From: Rhodobacterales bacterium
GTDB lineage: Bacteria; Pseudomonadota; Alphaproteobacteria; Rhodobacterales; Rhodobacteraceae
Assembly (NCBI GenBank): GCA_002748265.1
Contig: PDRY01000016.1
Span: 62,001 to 126,000 of the forward strand
Reading direction: 5' to 3'
DNA: 64,000 bases
Positions 36,165 to 45,580 of the stretch are shown in pieces (position 1 is the first letter of the stretch; every line of letters begins with the position of its first letter). The notes beneath the pieces were generated by a model. That model saw only the letters and a program-made list of their open reading frames with translations. It had not been told where the DNA came from and searched no databases. A program made the position numbers and the translations under genes.

Positions 36165-37367
36165 TCAAGCACCGTTGTCGCGCGTGATCCCGTGCGTCAC
36201 CCAAAGCGCCCCCGCGGCAAGCGAAGCGATGCCGAGCGCCAGCGGCAGGGGCGTGCCGTTGAACGCAAGCCCCAGCGGCGCCGCGATCATCACGGCGCCC
36301 ACGGTCGACACGGCCGAGATCACCGAAGCGGCCAGCCCTGCGATATGGCCCATCGGCTCCATGGCGAGCGCGTTCAGGTTGCCGACGGTCAGGCTCATCT
36401 GGAAGAACACGCTGGTGGTCCAGACGACGAAGATCGGGAATTCGACGCTGGCCGGGAGCCCCAGCAGGACGGCAAGCGCCATGATCGAGGACAGCGCGAT
36501 CTGCACGGACAGCATGGCCCGCACCAACGCGCGCATCCCCATCCGCATGACCAGCCGGGCATTGAGCATCGAGCCCGTCGCCGCGACAAGCGCAATGCCG
36601 CCGAACCACATTGGGAACTGATCGCCGCGCCCGTAGGTGTCGTCAAACAGGGGCTGGGTGCTCGAGAGCATCCCGAACAGCATGCCAAAGCATAGCGTCT
36701 GGGCGATCATGGAGCGCAGCACCGTCGGGTGGCTCAGCACCTCTTTCGCAGCAGTGCGCAGCGTGGCCGGGCGGAAGGGGCGGCGCGCCTCGGGCGCGAG
36801 CGTTTCAGGCTGGCGCAGCATGAGCCACCCGGTTGAGACGATGGCAAAGCCCACAAAGGCAGGAAAGATCTGGCGCCAGCCGAACGCGCCCATGATGACC
36901 GCGCCGAGGGTCGGCGCAATGGCGGGGACCAGCGTGAACACCATCATGATGAAAGACATGATGCGGGCCATGCCGCGCCCGGCGTAGAGATCCCGGATCA
37001 GAGCGATCGCAACCACCCGCGCGCCCGCAGCGCCCAGCCCCTGGGTCACCCGCGCGGCGAGCAGCAGCTCCAGCGTGGGGGCATGCCAGGCCAGCAGGGC
37101 GCCCGCCGTGTAGAGCAGCGCGCCCCAGACCACGACAGGCTTGCGCCCGAACGCATCCGAAAGCGGCCCGGTGAACAGCGTGCCCGCCCCGAGCCCCAGC
37201 ACGAAACTGGTGATCACCAACTGCGCGCGGTTGGGATCCGTGGGGCTGAGCGCGCCCGCGATCTCGGGCAGGGCCGGGAGCATTGCGTCGATGGAAAACG
37301 CGGTCGTGGCCATGATCAGGGCGATCATAGCAATGAATTCGACGCGGGAAAGCGGGGTGCGGTTCAT
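36165..37367 (-). CDS. Bcr/CflA-type multidrug MFS transporter
   Basis: 400 aa, 12 predicted membrane helices. The motif [13 protein letters not shown] follows TM2 (motif A), and [25 protein letters not shown] is typical of Bcr/CflA/TcaB proteins. It is a proton-driven exporter of drugs such as bicyclomycin-like compounds. It stands alone, 32 nt after alr on the same strand. Confidence 0.92.
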   Translation of the reverse strand: MNRTPLSRVEFIAMIALIMATTAFSIDAMLPALPEIAGALSPTDPNRAQLVITSFVLGLGAGTLFTGPLSDAFGRKPVVVWGALLYTAGALLAWHAPTLELLLAARVTQGLGAAGARVVAIALIRDLYAGRGMARIMSFIMMVFTLVPAIAPTLGAVIMGAFGWRQIFPAFVGFAIVSTGWLMLRQPETLAPEARRPFRPATLRTAAKEVLSHPTVLRSMIAQTLCFGMLFGMLSSTQPLFDDTYGRGDQFPMWFGGIALVAATGSMLNARLVMRMGMRALVRAMLSVQIALSSIMALAVLLGLPASVEFPIFVVWTTSVFFQMSLTVGNLNALAMEPMGHIAGLAASVISAVSTVGAVMIAAPLGLAFNGTPLPLALGIASLAAGALWVTHGITRDNGA

Positions 37368-37489
37368 CAGTCGATCCGAGAGACGTGGGGATGCGGGACA
37401 AGAGCCCGTCCGCGCAGGAAGACCCGAACGGCGCGAAAGTGCAAGCGGATCATCCGGATATGCCGCGGCGGTGTCGCCTGGGCGTCAGA

Positions 37490-38137
37490 TCAGCCCGGCT
37501 GGGGCGCGTCTTCTGCGGCCTCGATCTCCGCGATCACCTGCATCCACAGATCGGTCGTCTGGGCCCCCGGCACGGCGTGCTGCCCGGCCACGATGAAGGT
37601 CGGGGTGGAGGTGATGCCCATCTCTCGGGCGGCGGTGTCACGGCTGCGGACAGTGTCGATATCGGCGCTCGATCCCAGCAGGCGCCGGACCATGGCCGCA
37701 TCCATGCCGACCCCGTCCGCGATATCGGCCAGCACGTCCCGGTCGGAAATATCGCGCCCGTCGCGGAAATAGGCTTCGAACAGGCGCTGCACGACAAAGC
37801 TCTGGCATTGCTCCAGCTCGGCCCAGAGGATCAGGCGCTGCGCGTCCAGGCTTGAGGGCGTCTTGGTGATGCGCTCCAGATCCATCGGCAGGCCATCGGC
37901 CTTGGCGTGTTCGATCACCGGGAGGTAGGCGTCCACCGCCTCTTTCTTGCCGCCGAACTTCGCTTCCAGATAGGCGCGCCGGTCCATGCCTTCTGCGGGC
38001 ATGTCGGGGTTCAGCATGAACGGGTGCCAACGGAGCTGGAACGGGTTTCCGGCCCGCTCTAGCGCGCGGTCCAGCCGCGCTTTGCCGATCCAGCACCAGG
38101 GGCAGATCGGGTCCGAGAAGATATCAAGCGTGACCAT
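37490..38137 (-). CDS. DsbA-family oxidoreductase (FrnE-like)
   Basis: 215 aa, cytoplasmic (no signal peptide), with the thioredoxin-fold active site SDPICPWCWIG near residue 8 (CPWC) and the helical insertion of the FrnE/HCCA-isomerase-like group. The late cis-Pro region is TSTPTFIVAG. It overlaps the preceding ligase gene by 14 nt, suggesting co-expression. Substrate unknown. Confidence 0.9.
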   Translation of the reverse strand: MVTLDIFSDPICPWCWIGKARLDRALERAGNPFQLRWHPFMLNPDMPAEGMDRRAYLEAKFGGKKEAVDAYLPVIEHAKADGLPMDLERITKTPSSLDAQRLILWAELEQCQSFVVQRLFEAYFRDGRDISDRDVLADIADGVGMDAAMVRRLLGSSADIDTVRSRDTAAREMGITSTPTFIVAGQHAVPGAQTTDLWMQVIAEIEAAEDAPQPG

Positions 38138-39620
38138 GGTCTTGCTCCCATTGTGCGCGCAGGCTGCGCCTGTCGAGCTTGTTGTTGGCGTTGCGGGGCA
38201 GGGCGTCCATCCGCTCCATCACCCGGGGGCGTTTGTAGGCGGCGAGCCGCGCATCCAGATGGGCACGCAGGTCGTCATCGGGGATTGCGGTCTCTGCCGT
38301 GTAGAATGCGCCGATGATCTCTGTGGCGGGTCCGATGCGCAGCGGGCAGGCGGCGGCCTCACCGATCAGCGGGTGGTCTGTCAGGGCGCGTTCGATCTCC
38401 ACCGGAGAGACGCGCAGCCCGCCCGCATTGATCAGATCGTCATGGCGCCCCTCATAGATCACCGCGCCTTGGGGCGAGAGATGCCCCCAATCCCCGGTGA
38501 GATACCACTCCCCTTGAAACCGCGCGGCGGTCGCTTCGGGCGCGTCCAGATAGCCCAGCATAAGGCCGGGATCGTCGCGGTGGATCGCGATCTGGCCGGA
38601 GCCATCGGTCGGGCCGCGATCATCAACGATGGCGATCCGGCGGCCGGGCTGCGCAAAGCCGAGCGTATCCGCCGGGGCCGGGCGGGCGGGGCTGCCCGAG
38701 ATGAAGGTGGAGCATTCGGACTGGCCGAAGGCTTCGTGAAGCCCGGTCCCGGTCGCGGTGCGCCAGGCGGTGCGCAAAGGCTCCGCCAGCTTCTCTCCGG
38801 CGCAGAGCCCGTGGCGCAGCGCGGGCATCGGCGGAAGGTCGGTGCGCAGGATCTTGCGGATCACGCCGGGCGCGGCGGCGAAGATCGTGGCGCCTTGCGC
38901 CGCCAGAAGGGCGGGCAGCGCCTCGGCCGCAGTGCCGGGGGCCGGGATCAGGGCGGTGGCGCCCACGCTCCACGGGTCGAGAAGCCCGGTGCCCAAGGTG
39001 AACGTCCAGTTGAAAGCCCCCGCATGGAGCAGACGATCCTCGGGGCCGAGCCCTTCCCAGCCCTGATGCATCATACGCCGCGCCCAGATGGCGCGGTGCG
39101 CGTGGCACACAAAGCGCGGCGCGCCCGAGGTGCCGGAGGTCTGGACGATATAGGCCAGCCGGTTTGGATCGCCCATGTCATATTCGTGCGGCGGGAGGGC
39201 ATCCGCCTCCAGCAAAGCGGCTTCCTCCAGCACCGGTGCGGGGTGATCGGGCAGGGCAATGCCGGGCCCCGCGAGGACCAACGCCGGATCGAGCGCGGAC
39301 GCGGCGCGGGTGGCTTCGGGCGCGGTGAGCTGCGGAGAGCTGGGCACCGGCACCCGCCCCGCCGCAATGGCGCCGAGATAGGCCGCCGGAAAGGCCGGGC
39401 CATTGCCCAGACGCATCAGGATCCGATCCCCCGGCGCGCTATGCTGCGCGATCAGGGTGGCGATGCCCTGCACCGTGGCGATCAGCCGGGCGTAGCTCCA
39501 CCACTGCGCATCGGTTTCCGAGAGGATGCCAAGCGCCGGTTTGTCCGGCGTCGCCGCGCCCGCGCGCAGCACATGGGCCGCGAGGTTGAACGGGGCCGGG
39601 CAGGGATCGGTGAGGCTCAT
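38124..39620 (-). CDS. AMP-dependent acyl-CoA ligase, benzoate-CoA-ligase-like
   Basis: 498 aa. P-loop TSGTSGAPRFVCHAHRA, the A5 motif EAFGQSECSTF, the A7/A8 region YLTGDWGHLSPQGAVIYEGRHDD, and a lid with NANNKLDRRSL. The sequence pattern matches benzoate-CoA ligases and related aromatic acid ligases, but the substrate is not certain. No aromatic genes lie beside it; it is coupled to the frnE-like gene. I chose ATG 39620 with weak ribosome-site support. Confidence 0.85.
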   Translation of the reverse strand: MSLTDPCPAPFNLAAHVLRAGAATPDKPALGILSETDAQWWSYARLIATVQGIATLIAQHSAPGDRILMRLGNGPAFPAAYLGAIAAGRVPVPSSPQLTAPEATRAASALDPALVLAGPGIALPDHPAPVLEEAALLEADALPPHEYDMGDPNRLAYIVQTSGTSGAPRFVCHAHRAIWARRMMHQGWEGLGPEDRLLHAGAFNWTFTLGTGLLDPWSVGATALIPAPGTAAEALPALLAAQGATIFAAAPGVIRKILRTDLPPMPALRHGLCAGEKLAEPLRTAWRTATGTGLHEAFGQSECSTFISGSPARPAPADTLGFAQPGRRIAIVDDRGPTDGSGQIAIHRDDPGLMLGYLDAPEATAARFQGEWYLTGDWGHLSPQGAVIYEGRHDDLINAGGLRVSPVEIERALTDHPLIGEAAACPLRIGPATEIIGAFYTAETAIPDDDLRAHLDARLAAYKRPRVMERMDALPRNANNKLDRRSLRAQWEQDHGHA

Positions 39621-39711
39621 GAAAGTGCGGGTAGGACGGGGCGGGCTGTGATGCAACCCTTGCTGTCGGCTGCGCGCCCCATGGCGCGTCCCTTTGGCGC
39701 AAGGACCGGGA

Positions 39712-40335
39712 TCAGCGGTCGTCGTCTGGCGCGATCAGGCCGAGCCCGCGCAGGTAGATGCCGATCCCGGTCTCCAGAAGATCTTCGGGGGGGAAGGGCG
39801 ATTTGGTGCCGGGGGCGCCGCGCGCAAAGAGCTCCACCACGCCGTGGCTCATTGCCCAGATATGGGCGGAGAACATCTGCGGCGGTGGGCGGCGATCCTC
39901 GGGGAGCCGCTCGGCCAGCCCTTCGGCCGCGCGCTCCAGCACGCCGAGCGCACGGGAGGACGCCGCGGCCAGCTCCGGTGTGCGTTGGATGGAGATCCCG
40001 CTTTCGAACATCGCAACATAGTGGCCGGGATGCTTGCGGGCGAAGGCCAGATAGGCGCGGCCGACCTTTTCGAAGGCCGCAAGCGCAGAGGGTTGCCCGC
40101 CGTCATAGGCGAACTCCATGAGATCGCCAAAGATCTCGAACCCCTGCCGGGCGGCTTCCGCGATCAGGTCATCGCGGCCCTCGAAATGGCGATAGACGGC
40201 AGCCGGGGTCACCCCAGCCTGCTTCGCCGCCTGCGAGAGGGTGAAGCCCGTGGGGCCGTGGCTCTCGATCAGCGCGAGCGCCGCATCCACAAGCGCCTGA
40301 CGCAGGTTGCCGTGATGATAGCCGCGCTTAGGCAT
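39712..40335 (-). CDS. TetR-family regulator
   Basis: 207 aa. [41 protein letters not shown]; the C-terminal TetR_C domain of the WHG type may be present. The ATG is at 40335, just inside the ppk2 3' end (8-nt overlap). It may control the ligase gene that follows or be co-expressed with ppk2. Confidence 0.9.
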   Translation of the reverse strand: MPKRGYHHGNLRQALVDAALALIESHGPTGFTLSQAAKQAGVTPAAVYRHFEGRDDLIAEAARQGFEIFGDLMEFAYDGGQPSALAAFEKVGRAYLAFARKHPGHYVAMFESGISIQRTPELAAASSRALGVLERAAEGLAERLPEDRRPPPQMFSAHIWAMSHGVVELFARGAPGTKSPFPPEDLLETGIGIYLRGLGLIAPDDDR

Positions 40336-41200
40336 TCCAGATCCCGGGGCCGCCGCAGATTTTGGGGTCGGGCGCGCAGGCGGCCTTTGCGTCCTTGCGT
40401 GCGTAGTCGATCTGGCTGAGCACGGACCGGATGGCCGCGACGCGGGCACGCTTTTTGTCGTCGGAGCGGATGACCGTCCAGGGCGCATCCTCGGTGTGGG
40501 TGCGCTCAAGCGTCTCCGAGATCGCTTCGGAATAGGCGTCCCACCGTTTCAGCCCCTCCACGTCGATCCAGCTGAGCTTCCACTGTTTGAGCGGGTCGCT
40601 CTCGCGGTCGAGAAACCGGCGGAGCTGTTCGGACCGGCCCACATTGAGCCAGATCTTGAAGAGCTTGATGCCTTCGTCCACCAGCATCTCTTCGAAGGGG
40701 GTGACCTGCGAAAACCAATGGGCGCGCTGTGCGGGTGTGCAGAAATCAAACACATGCTCAACCACGCCCCGATTGTACCAGGAGCGGTCAAAGAACACGA
40801 TCTCTCCGCCGGCGGGGAGGTGTTCGATGTAGCGTTGGAAATACCACTCTGACGCCTCGCGGTCTGTCGGTTTGGACAGGGCCACGACCCGAGCCCCGCG
40901 TGGGTTCAGGTTCTCGCGGAAGCGCTTGATCGTGCCGCCCTTTCCGGCAGCGTCCCGGCCTTCGAACACGATTGCGATCCGCTCTCCGCTCTCGCGCAGA
41001 TGGGCCTGGAGCTTGACCAGCTCGATCTGGAGCGCCGCCATGGCGTCTTCGTAGTCGTCCCTGTCCCACTGATCCTCATAGGGATAGTCGGGGGACATGA
41101 CCTCGCCTTTCTTGCGGGTCTCGATCCGCTTGCGGATCTCTTTCGGGGCCTTGGTTTCGAAGAACTCCGAAATGGCTCCGTCAAATGGCAGATCGCTCAT
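40328..41200 (-). CDS. ppk2: Polyphosphate kinase 2
   Basis: 290 aa class I PPK2. Walker [15 protein letters not shown], lid/Walker [16 protein letters not shown], and the C-terminal [14 protein letters not shown]. It transfers phosphate between polyphosphate and nucleotides. I chose ATG 41200, after AGGAGG. The stop is TAA. Confidence 0.95.
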   Translation of the reverse strand: MSDLPFDGAISEFFETKAPKEIRKRIETRKKGEVMSPDYPYEDQWDRDDYEDAMAALQIELVKLQAHLRESGERIAIVFEGRDAAGKGGTIKRFRENLNPRGARVVALSKPTDREASEWYFQRYIEHLPAGGEIVFFDRSWYNRGVVEHVFDFCTPAQRAHWFSQVTPFEEMLVDEGIKLFKIWLNVGRSEQLRRFLDRESDPLKQWKLSWIDVEGLKRWDAYSEAISETLERTHTEDAPWTVIRSDDKKRARVAAIRSVLSQIDYARKDAKAACAPDPKICGGPGIWNA

Positions 41201-41249
41201 GCTGCGCCTCCTTTTTTCATAATATGGGGGCGAAGGGGCGTCGCAGCAA

Positions 41250-42194
41250 TCAACCCCGCAGATCCGTGCGTTTTTGACCGATCTCCGAGAGGTCGAACGG
41301 GGTGGTCGCGTAGATCTCATTGATCCAGTTGCCATAAAGCAGATGCGCATGGCCCCGCCAGCGGTTCATCGGGTCCAGATCGGGCTTGTCGGCGGGGAAG
41401 TAGTTCACCGGCAGCCGGTCATTGACCCCTTCGGCGGTGTCGCGGCGGTATTCATCGGCCAGGGTGCCGCTGTCATATTCGAGATGGTTGAATATATAGA
41501 GGGCGCGATGCGCCGGATCTTCGACCAGACAGGTGCCGACCTGCACGGAATGGAGCAGCGTGGTGAGCCCCTCGCGGGCGTCGATGTCTTCTTGGCGGAC
41601 TTCGGTCCAGCGGCTGACCGGCACGATCAGATCGTCCGAGAACCCCCGCAGATAGGGCGAGGCGGGCGCCATGTTGGTGTGGCGGTAGCAGCCAAAGGCC
41701 TTTTGTTCGAGCGGTCTCTTGGGCACGCCGTGGAAATAGTTGATCATCGCCATGCCGCCCCAGCACACGCCAAAGGTGGAATGCACATTGGTCTGGGTCC
41801 AGTCGAAGACGCGGGTCAGCTCTGGCCAGTAGGTGACGTCGTTGAACGGCATTTGCTCCACCGGGGCGCCGGTGATGATCAGCCCGTCGAATTTCGCGCC
41901 CGAGGCGTCGATCTCCTCGAAGGGGGCGTAGAAGCTCTCCATGTGATCGGCGGAGGTGTTGCGGCTTTGATGGTCCGACATGCGGATCAGGGTCAGTTCG
42001 ATCTGAAGCGGGCCTGCGCCGATCAGCCGGGCAAACTGGTTCTCCGTCTGGATCTTCTTGGGCATGAGGTTGAGCAGGGCGATCCGCAGCGGCCGGATGT
42101 CCTGAAGCGCGGCGGCATCTTCGTCCATGACAACAACGCCCTCGCGCGAGAGCGTGTCGAAAGCGGGCAGGTTGCGGGGCAACTTGATGGGCAT
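41250..42194 (-). CDS. metA: Homoserine O-acyltransferase (MetA), probably acetyl-CoA-dependent
   Basis: 314 aa. The nucleophile is in [10 protein letters not shown], and the later catalytic His/Glu is in FNHLEYD. The motif at the acyl-CoA pocket is [11 protein letters not shown]: Glu113 aligns with E. coli position 111, where Gly means succinyl-CoA and Glu means acetyl-CoA use. So the enzyme is likely a homoserine acetyltransferase despite its MetA fold. It makes the precursor for methionine. It lies 4 nt downstream of the ATPase gene. Confidence 0.93.
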   Translation of the reverse strand: MPIKLPRNLPAFDTLSREGVVVMDEDAAALQDIRPLRIALLNLMPKKIQTENQFARLIGAGPLQIELTLIRMSDHQSRNTSADHMESFYAPFEEIDASGAKFDGLIITGAPVEQMPFNDVTYWPELTRVFDWTQTNVHSTFGVCWGGMAMINYFHGVPKRPLEQKAFGCYRHTNMAPASPYLRGFSDDLIVPVSRWTEVRQEDIDAREGLTTLLHSVQVGTCLVEDPAHRALYIFNHLEYDSGTLADEYRRDTAEGVNDRLPVNYFPADKPDLDPMNRWRGHAHLLYGNWINEIYATTPFDLSEIGQKRTDLRG

Positions 42195-42198
42195 GGGT

Positions 42199-43056
42199 TT
42201 ACTCCTGCGGCAGGGCGGCCGCGATCAGGTCATCGAACTCTTGCGGACAGGTGATGCGGGCCACGTCTTCGGCCGCCACCTTGATGCCCCACCGCGCCAT
42301 GCCCTCATAGAGTGGCTGACGGTGGTGAAGCGCGCGCGCATAGGTGGCGCGGATGAAGTGATCCGGGTCAACATCGTCCGGCTTCACGTTGTTATCGCTC
42401 AGATATTCCCGCCAGCAGGTGGCCAGGAAATCGGGGTGATAATACATCGGCTTGGGCGCCTTGTCGAACCGCGCAATCAGGTTGTCGGTGTGGGCGTCGG
42501 AGCCTTCGATCCAGACCAGAAGCAAGCGCCGGGCCAGATGGTGCAGCACCGGATCGTCGGGATCGGCGGGATCGACCACCTCGCAGATGGAGCCGCCCGT
42601 GTCGCACAGGAAGTGGCCATAGTCATAGAGCTGCTCGGCGCGCTCAATGAAATGGCCGGTATCGAGCAGCGCGGCGATCTCGGCCTGGCGGTGCTGATCC
42701 TGGCGGCGGCGGTATTCGTCAATCGGCAGCCCGCCCTTTGCCGGGGCGCCGGGCTTGCCCAGATAGGTGGAGAGCGGGGTCAGGTTGTCGAAGCTGATAT
42801 TGGAGCCGATATAGATCGAATCCGACATGAGCAATTCTCGCAGCAGGGGCACCTGCATGGCGAGCCGCTTGGCATTGTCCGTGATCGCTTCGCCCATGTA
42901 GCGGGTGCCGATGCGGTAATCGACATTGTAGTGATACCAGTCGCCGCTTTCGCGCAGCATCTTCGCAAGATGGGTCTTACCCAGCCCGGACATTCCGAAC
43001 AGGGCGATGCGTTTATGCGGCGCGGCGCGCCAGTCTGAGGCGGATGCGTAGATCAT
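42199..43056 (-). CDS. P-loop ATPase/kinase-like protein of unknown function
   Basis: 285 aa. Walker [17 protein letters not shown] at about residues 19-34. The rest shows [11 protein letters not shown] and a conserved region [32 protein letters not shown]; no clear Walker B is visible. It stands in one operon with metA (4-nt gap). It could be a small-molecule kinase; function unknown. Confidence 0.75.
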   Translation of the reverse strand: MIYASASDWRAAPHKRIALFGMSGLGKTHLAKMLRESGDWYHYNVDYRIGTRYMGEAITDNAKRLAMQVPLLRELLMSDSIYIGSNISFDNLTPLSTYLGKPGAPAKGGLPIDEYRRRQDQHRQAEIAALLDTGHFIERAEQLYDYGHFLCDTGGSICEVVDPADPDDPVLHHLARRLLLVWIEGSDAHTDNLIARFDKAPKPMYYHPDFLATCWREYLSDNNVKPDDVDPDHFIRATYARALHHRQPLYEGMARWGIKVAAEDVARITCPQEFDDLIAAALPQE

Positions 43057-43091
43057 GACTTGTCGCTAAGCCCGCTTGCCCCAAAAGAAAA

Positions 43092-43112
43092 GGCCCCGCG
43101 CATGGCGGGGCC
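43092..43112 (-). terminator. Rho-independent terminator of the fadL-like gene
   Basis: Stem GGCCCCGC (43092-43099) and GCGGGGCC (43105-43112) with a 5-nt loop. On the minus strand it is followed by TTTTCTTTTGG. It lies between the fadL-like stop at 43150 and the ATPase gene. Confidence 0.85.
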
Positions 43113-43149
43113 TTCCAGTGTGATCGGAATGCCTGTGATCCGGATTGGC

Positions 43150-44280
43150 TCAGAACTTGTAGGCGATCTTGATTCCGGCGCCGACCAGGCTGTTGTCGTC
43201 GAACTTGGCGTTGATGTCTTCCACGGTCGCGGAGCCGCGCCACTGGTAGGAGACGCCCGCGCTCAGATCGAGATTTTCGCTCAGGGCGAACTTGCCGCCA
43301 AGTGTGATGCTCTTCACACCGTCGGAGGGCGACAGGTTGGTAGCCAATCCGCCCTGCTCGGGTTCCCAACCGAAGGCAATCGAGCCCGCGAAACGATCAG
43401 AGAACTGGCGGCCCACACCGATGGAGTAGGACCAGGCCGCCTCGCTGTAGTCGATGATGTCGGTGGTGACGCCGGGCGCCGGGGTGGGGCCATTCACGTC
43501 GGTCTGCGGCCAGTCGGCCCAGCGAATGTTGGCGAACACGAGCGTGCCGGGGGCGACACCGGTCTGAAGGTCGATATTGACCGACTGCGGAAGATCATAG
43601 GCAACCTTGCCCGCGAACGGGACGGCCACGCCGAGTGCATCGACATAGGCGGTGCCGGTGGCGTCATGTTCCATCTCGATGGCGGAGCTATAGGTTATAG
43701 CAGCGCGCAGCGCAATCTCCGGGCGCTCATAGGCGGCGCCGACCACGAAGCCGGTACCCGAGCCGCGCTCCACATCAAGGGTATATTTGGTCAAGCCAGA
43801 AGCCACTTGGGTCAGGTCGGCTTCGGCGGAGACCAGGCGCAGACCGCCATGGACCGAGAAGTTGTCGTTGATCTTGTAGCGCAGGAGCGACGTGATGCCG
43901 GTGCTGGTCACGTTGGCGATGGTGCCGGTGAGCGGATAGAGCGGGCTGCCCTCGGTGTAGCTGACTTTGGCGCCAAAGGGCTGGTCGTAGATGACCGCCA
44001 TCGACAGTTGCGGCGACAGGTCCCATTTGATGGCGGCGCCGACCTGATAGTAAGACGGAGCCATGTCGCCAGACGACGCGGTCGCGCCCGCGATCGGCGT
44101 GCCCGGCGGGTACGTGAAGGTGCCGGACTGGTTGGGGTTGACCCGACCGATGCTCATTTCGGCGTAACCGCCGTCCTGGAAGATCACGTCGACCGGTTGG
44201 TCCGAACGATCAAGTCCGGCGGCGTAAGCCAGCGACGTCGTGGAAAGCAGCGCCGCAGCGCCGGTTAGAAGGTGTTTCAT
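43150..44280 (-). CDS. Outer-membrane porin of the OmpP1/FadL family
   Basis: 376 aa with a signal peptide (MKHLLTGAAALLSTTSLAYA) and a beta-barrel body ending in F. The N-terminal half carries the hatch-like segment and the mature protein starts AGLDRSDQP. FadL-type channels take up long-chain fatty acids or aromatic hydrocarbons. It is monocistronic with its own terminator. Confidence 0.88.
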   Translation of the reverse strand: MKHLLTGAAALLSTTSLAYAAGLDRSDQPVDVIFQDGGYAEMSIGRVNPNQSGTFTYPPGTPIAGATASSGDMAPSYYQVGAAIKWDLSPQLSMAVIYDQPFGAKVSYTEGSPLYPLTGTIANVTSTGITSLLRYKINDNFSVHGGLRLVSAEADLTQVASGLTKYTLDVERGSGTGFVVGAAYERPEIALRAAITYSSAIEMEHDATGTAYVDALGVAVPFAGKVAYDLPQSVNIDLQTGVAPGTLVFANIRWADWPQTDVNGPTPAPGVTTDIIDYSEAAWSYSIGVGRQFSDRFAGSIAFGWEPEQGGLATNLSPSDGVKSITLGGKFALSENLDLSAGVSYQWRGSATVEDINAKFDDNSLVGAGIKIAYKF

Positions 44281-44351
44281 GTCTCATCCCTGCCATGAAA
44301 AGTTAATGTGGTGCGATACGGTAAGAAGTGAGCTCTCAATCGGTCAATCAC

Positions 44352-44364
44352 TGACGAAGCGTCA
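44352..44364. promoter_or_regulatory. Inverted repeat TGACG-N3-CGTCA upstream of the fadL-like gene
   Basis: A 5-bp perfect inverted repeat with AAG spacer, 72 nt upstream of the fadL ATG. It may be an operator; also close to the end of the DMT gene, which lies upstream on the same strand. Confidence 0.3.
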
Positions 44365-44391
44365 CTTTTACCTCATCGTGATTCGTCGCAT

Positions 44392-45258
44392 TTACGCACC
44401 ACGGAGATTGGACCTATCACGCAGGTTGATGAGATTTCCGATAACGATTAAAGCGCCGCCTGCGAAAACCATCGGATCGAGCGCCTCGGCGTAGAGCAAA
44501 CTGGCCACGATCGCGATGAGCGGCAGGCGCAGGTAATCAATGGGCATGATGGTTGCGGCGGGCGCCAGAGACAACGCCGTTGTCAGGCAAAAATGCGCTC
44601 CGAGCGCTGCAAAGGCGATGATCAGCAGCCATGGGGCTGTCGCGCTGTCGGGGCGCGCGATATCTCCATCTATCCCTGCGCATAGCAGGGCAAAGCCGAT
44701 CTGAGTGAGCGTCATCCAGAACAGGATATCGGTAATCCCGGTGTGGCGGGTCAGCTTGCGGGTGAATAGGGCAGACAAGGCGAAGCCGATGCCACAAAAG
44801 GCCGCCGCCAGCAGCCCGGGGGACAGGGCCGCCGTGCCGGGGCGGGCAATCACGACGATCCCCGCAAATCCCAGAGCGGCGGCGATCAGCCCGCGTCTGT
44901 GGATGGCCTCACCCAGCACCAGCGGAGCCAGTAGCAGGGCCCAGATCGGGGTGAGAAACTCAAGTGAGAAGACCTGAGCCAGCGGGATCGTGGCGACGGC
45001 AAAGAACCAAAGGTTCTGGCCGGTGAAATGCGCAACGCTCCGAATCAGGTGCAGATCGAGCCGACGTGCAGTCACGTCCGACAGGCGCCCGCTGATGGCG
45101 GCGGCGATGACCACAACACAGAGCCCGACAATGCTGCGGTAGAGCATGATTTCGAACGTATCGAGCGCGAAACTGACTTCGCGCCCGGCAATGGCCATCG
45201 TTGAGAAACAGGCGACCGCGCCCAGCATCCAGGTCGCGGCGCGGGCTCTGTCGGACAT
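44392..45258 (-). CDS. DMT-superfamily (EamA) transporter
   Basis: 288 aa, ten predicted membrane helices, two EamA repeats (first ends IPLAQVFSLEFLTPIWALLLAPLVLGE). Such proteins export metabolites such as amino acids; substrate unknown. I chose ATG 45258, preceded by GAGGAA. The small zinc-ribbon gene ends 14 nt upstream. Confidence 0.9.
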   Translation of the reverse strand: MSDRARAATWMLGAVACFSTMAIAGREVSFALDTFEIMLYRSIVGLCVVVIAAAISGRLSDVTARRLDLHLIRSVAHFTGQNLWFFAVATIPLAQVFSLEFLTPIWALLLAPLVLGEAIHRRGLIAAALGFAGIVVIARPGTAALSPGLLAAAFCGIGFALSALFTRKLTRHTGITDILFWMTLTQIGFALLCAGIDGDIARPDSATAPWLLIIAFAALGAHFCLTTALSLAPAATIMPIDYLRLPLIAIVASLLYAEALDPMVFAGGALIVIGNLINLRDRSNLRGA

Positions 45259-45272
45259 TGGGTTCCTCGCGA

Positions 45273-45440
45273 TCAGGTGGTCAGGATGAGCAGAAGGCCA
45301 AGCCCGACTATGATCGCGATTGCGATGACAATCCAGAACTCCACACGTTGGGGGAAGGGTTTGTATTGCGAACAGTATCCGCATTGTGCGCCCTGTAGCC
45401 GCATACAGTGCCCGCAGGCCGAGCATCTAAAAAGGCGCAT
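45273..45440 (-). CDS. Small zinc-ribbon membrane protein
   Basis: 55 aa from ATG 45440. The N-terminal part has CxxCxxC and CxxC (CSACGHC, CGYC) and the C-terminal part is a membrane helix (FWIVIAIAIIVGLGLLLIL). The open frame continues upstream to 45539 but that part is poor. Co-transcribed with the DMT gene. Function unknown. Confidence 0.6.
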   Translation of the reverse strand: MRLFRCSACGHCMRLQGAQCGYCSQYKPFPQRVEFWIVIAIAIIVGLGLLLILTT

Positions 45441-45540
45441 GATAGCCCCGTCTAAAAGTGTCGCATGAAGTGACTCAGGAACAACGAACCTACTGCCCGC
45501 ACCGTAGCTGCGCGGGTGGACGAAATCCATGAGGACCATG

Positions 45541-45556
45541 CTGTCCTTAAGGACAG
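45541..45556. terminator. Palindrome downstream of guaA
   Basis: CTGTCCTTAAGGACAG, a perfect 16-bp palindrome, 25 nt after the guaA stop. The hairpin has a TTAA loop and no U-tract, so a terminator role is weak; an operator for the small zinc-ribbon gene is another option. Confidence 0.3.
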
Positions 45557-45580
45557 GAAGACAGGTTGGACGCCGCTACG

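Noticed and set aside
37986-40121. 711-codon plus-strand frame across the ligase and TetR genes
   Set aside because: Low-complexity Arg/Gly/Ala composition, no start signal, covers three well-supported minus-strand genes.
42195-42198. SAM-II riboswitch before metA
   Set aside because: Only 4 nt separate metA from the ATPase gene, leaving no space; I saw no such structure upstream of the operon either.
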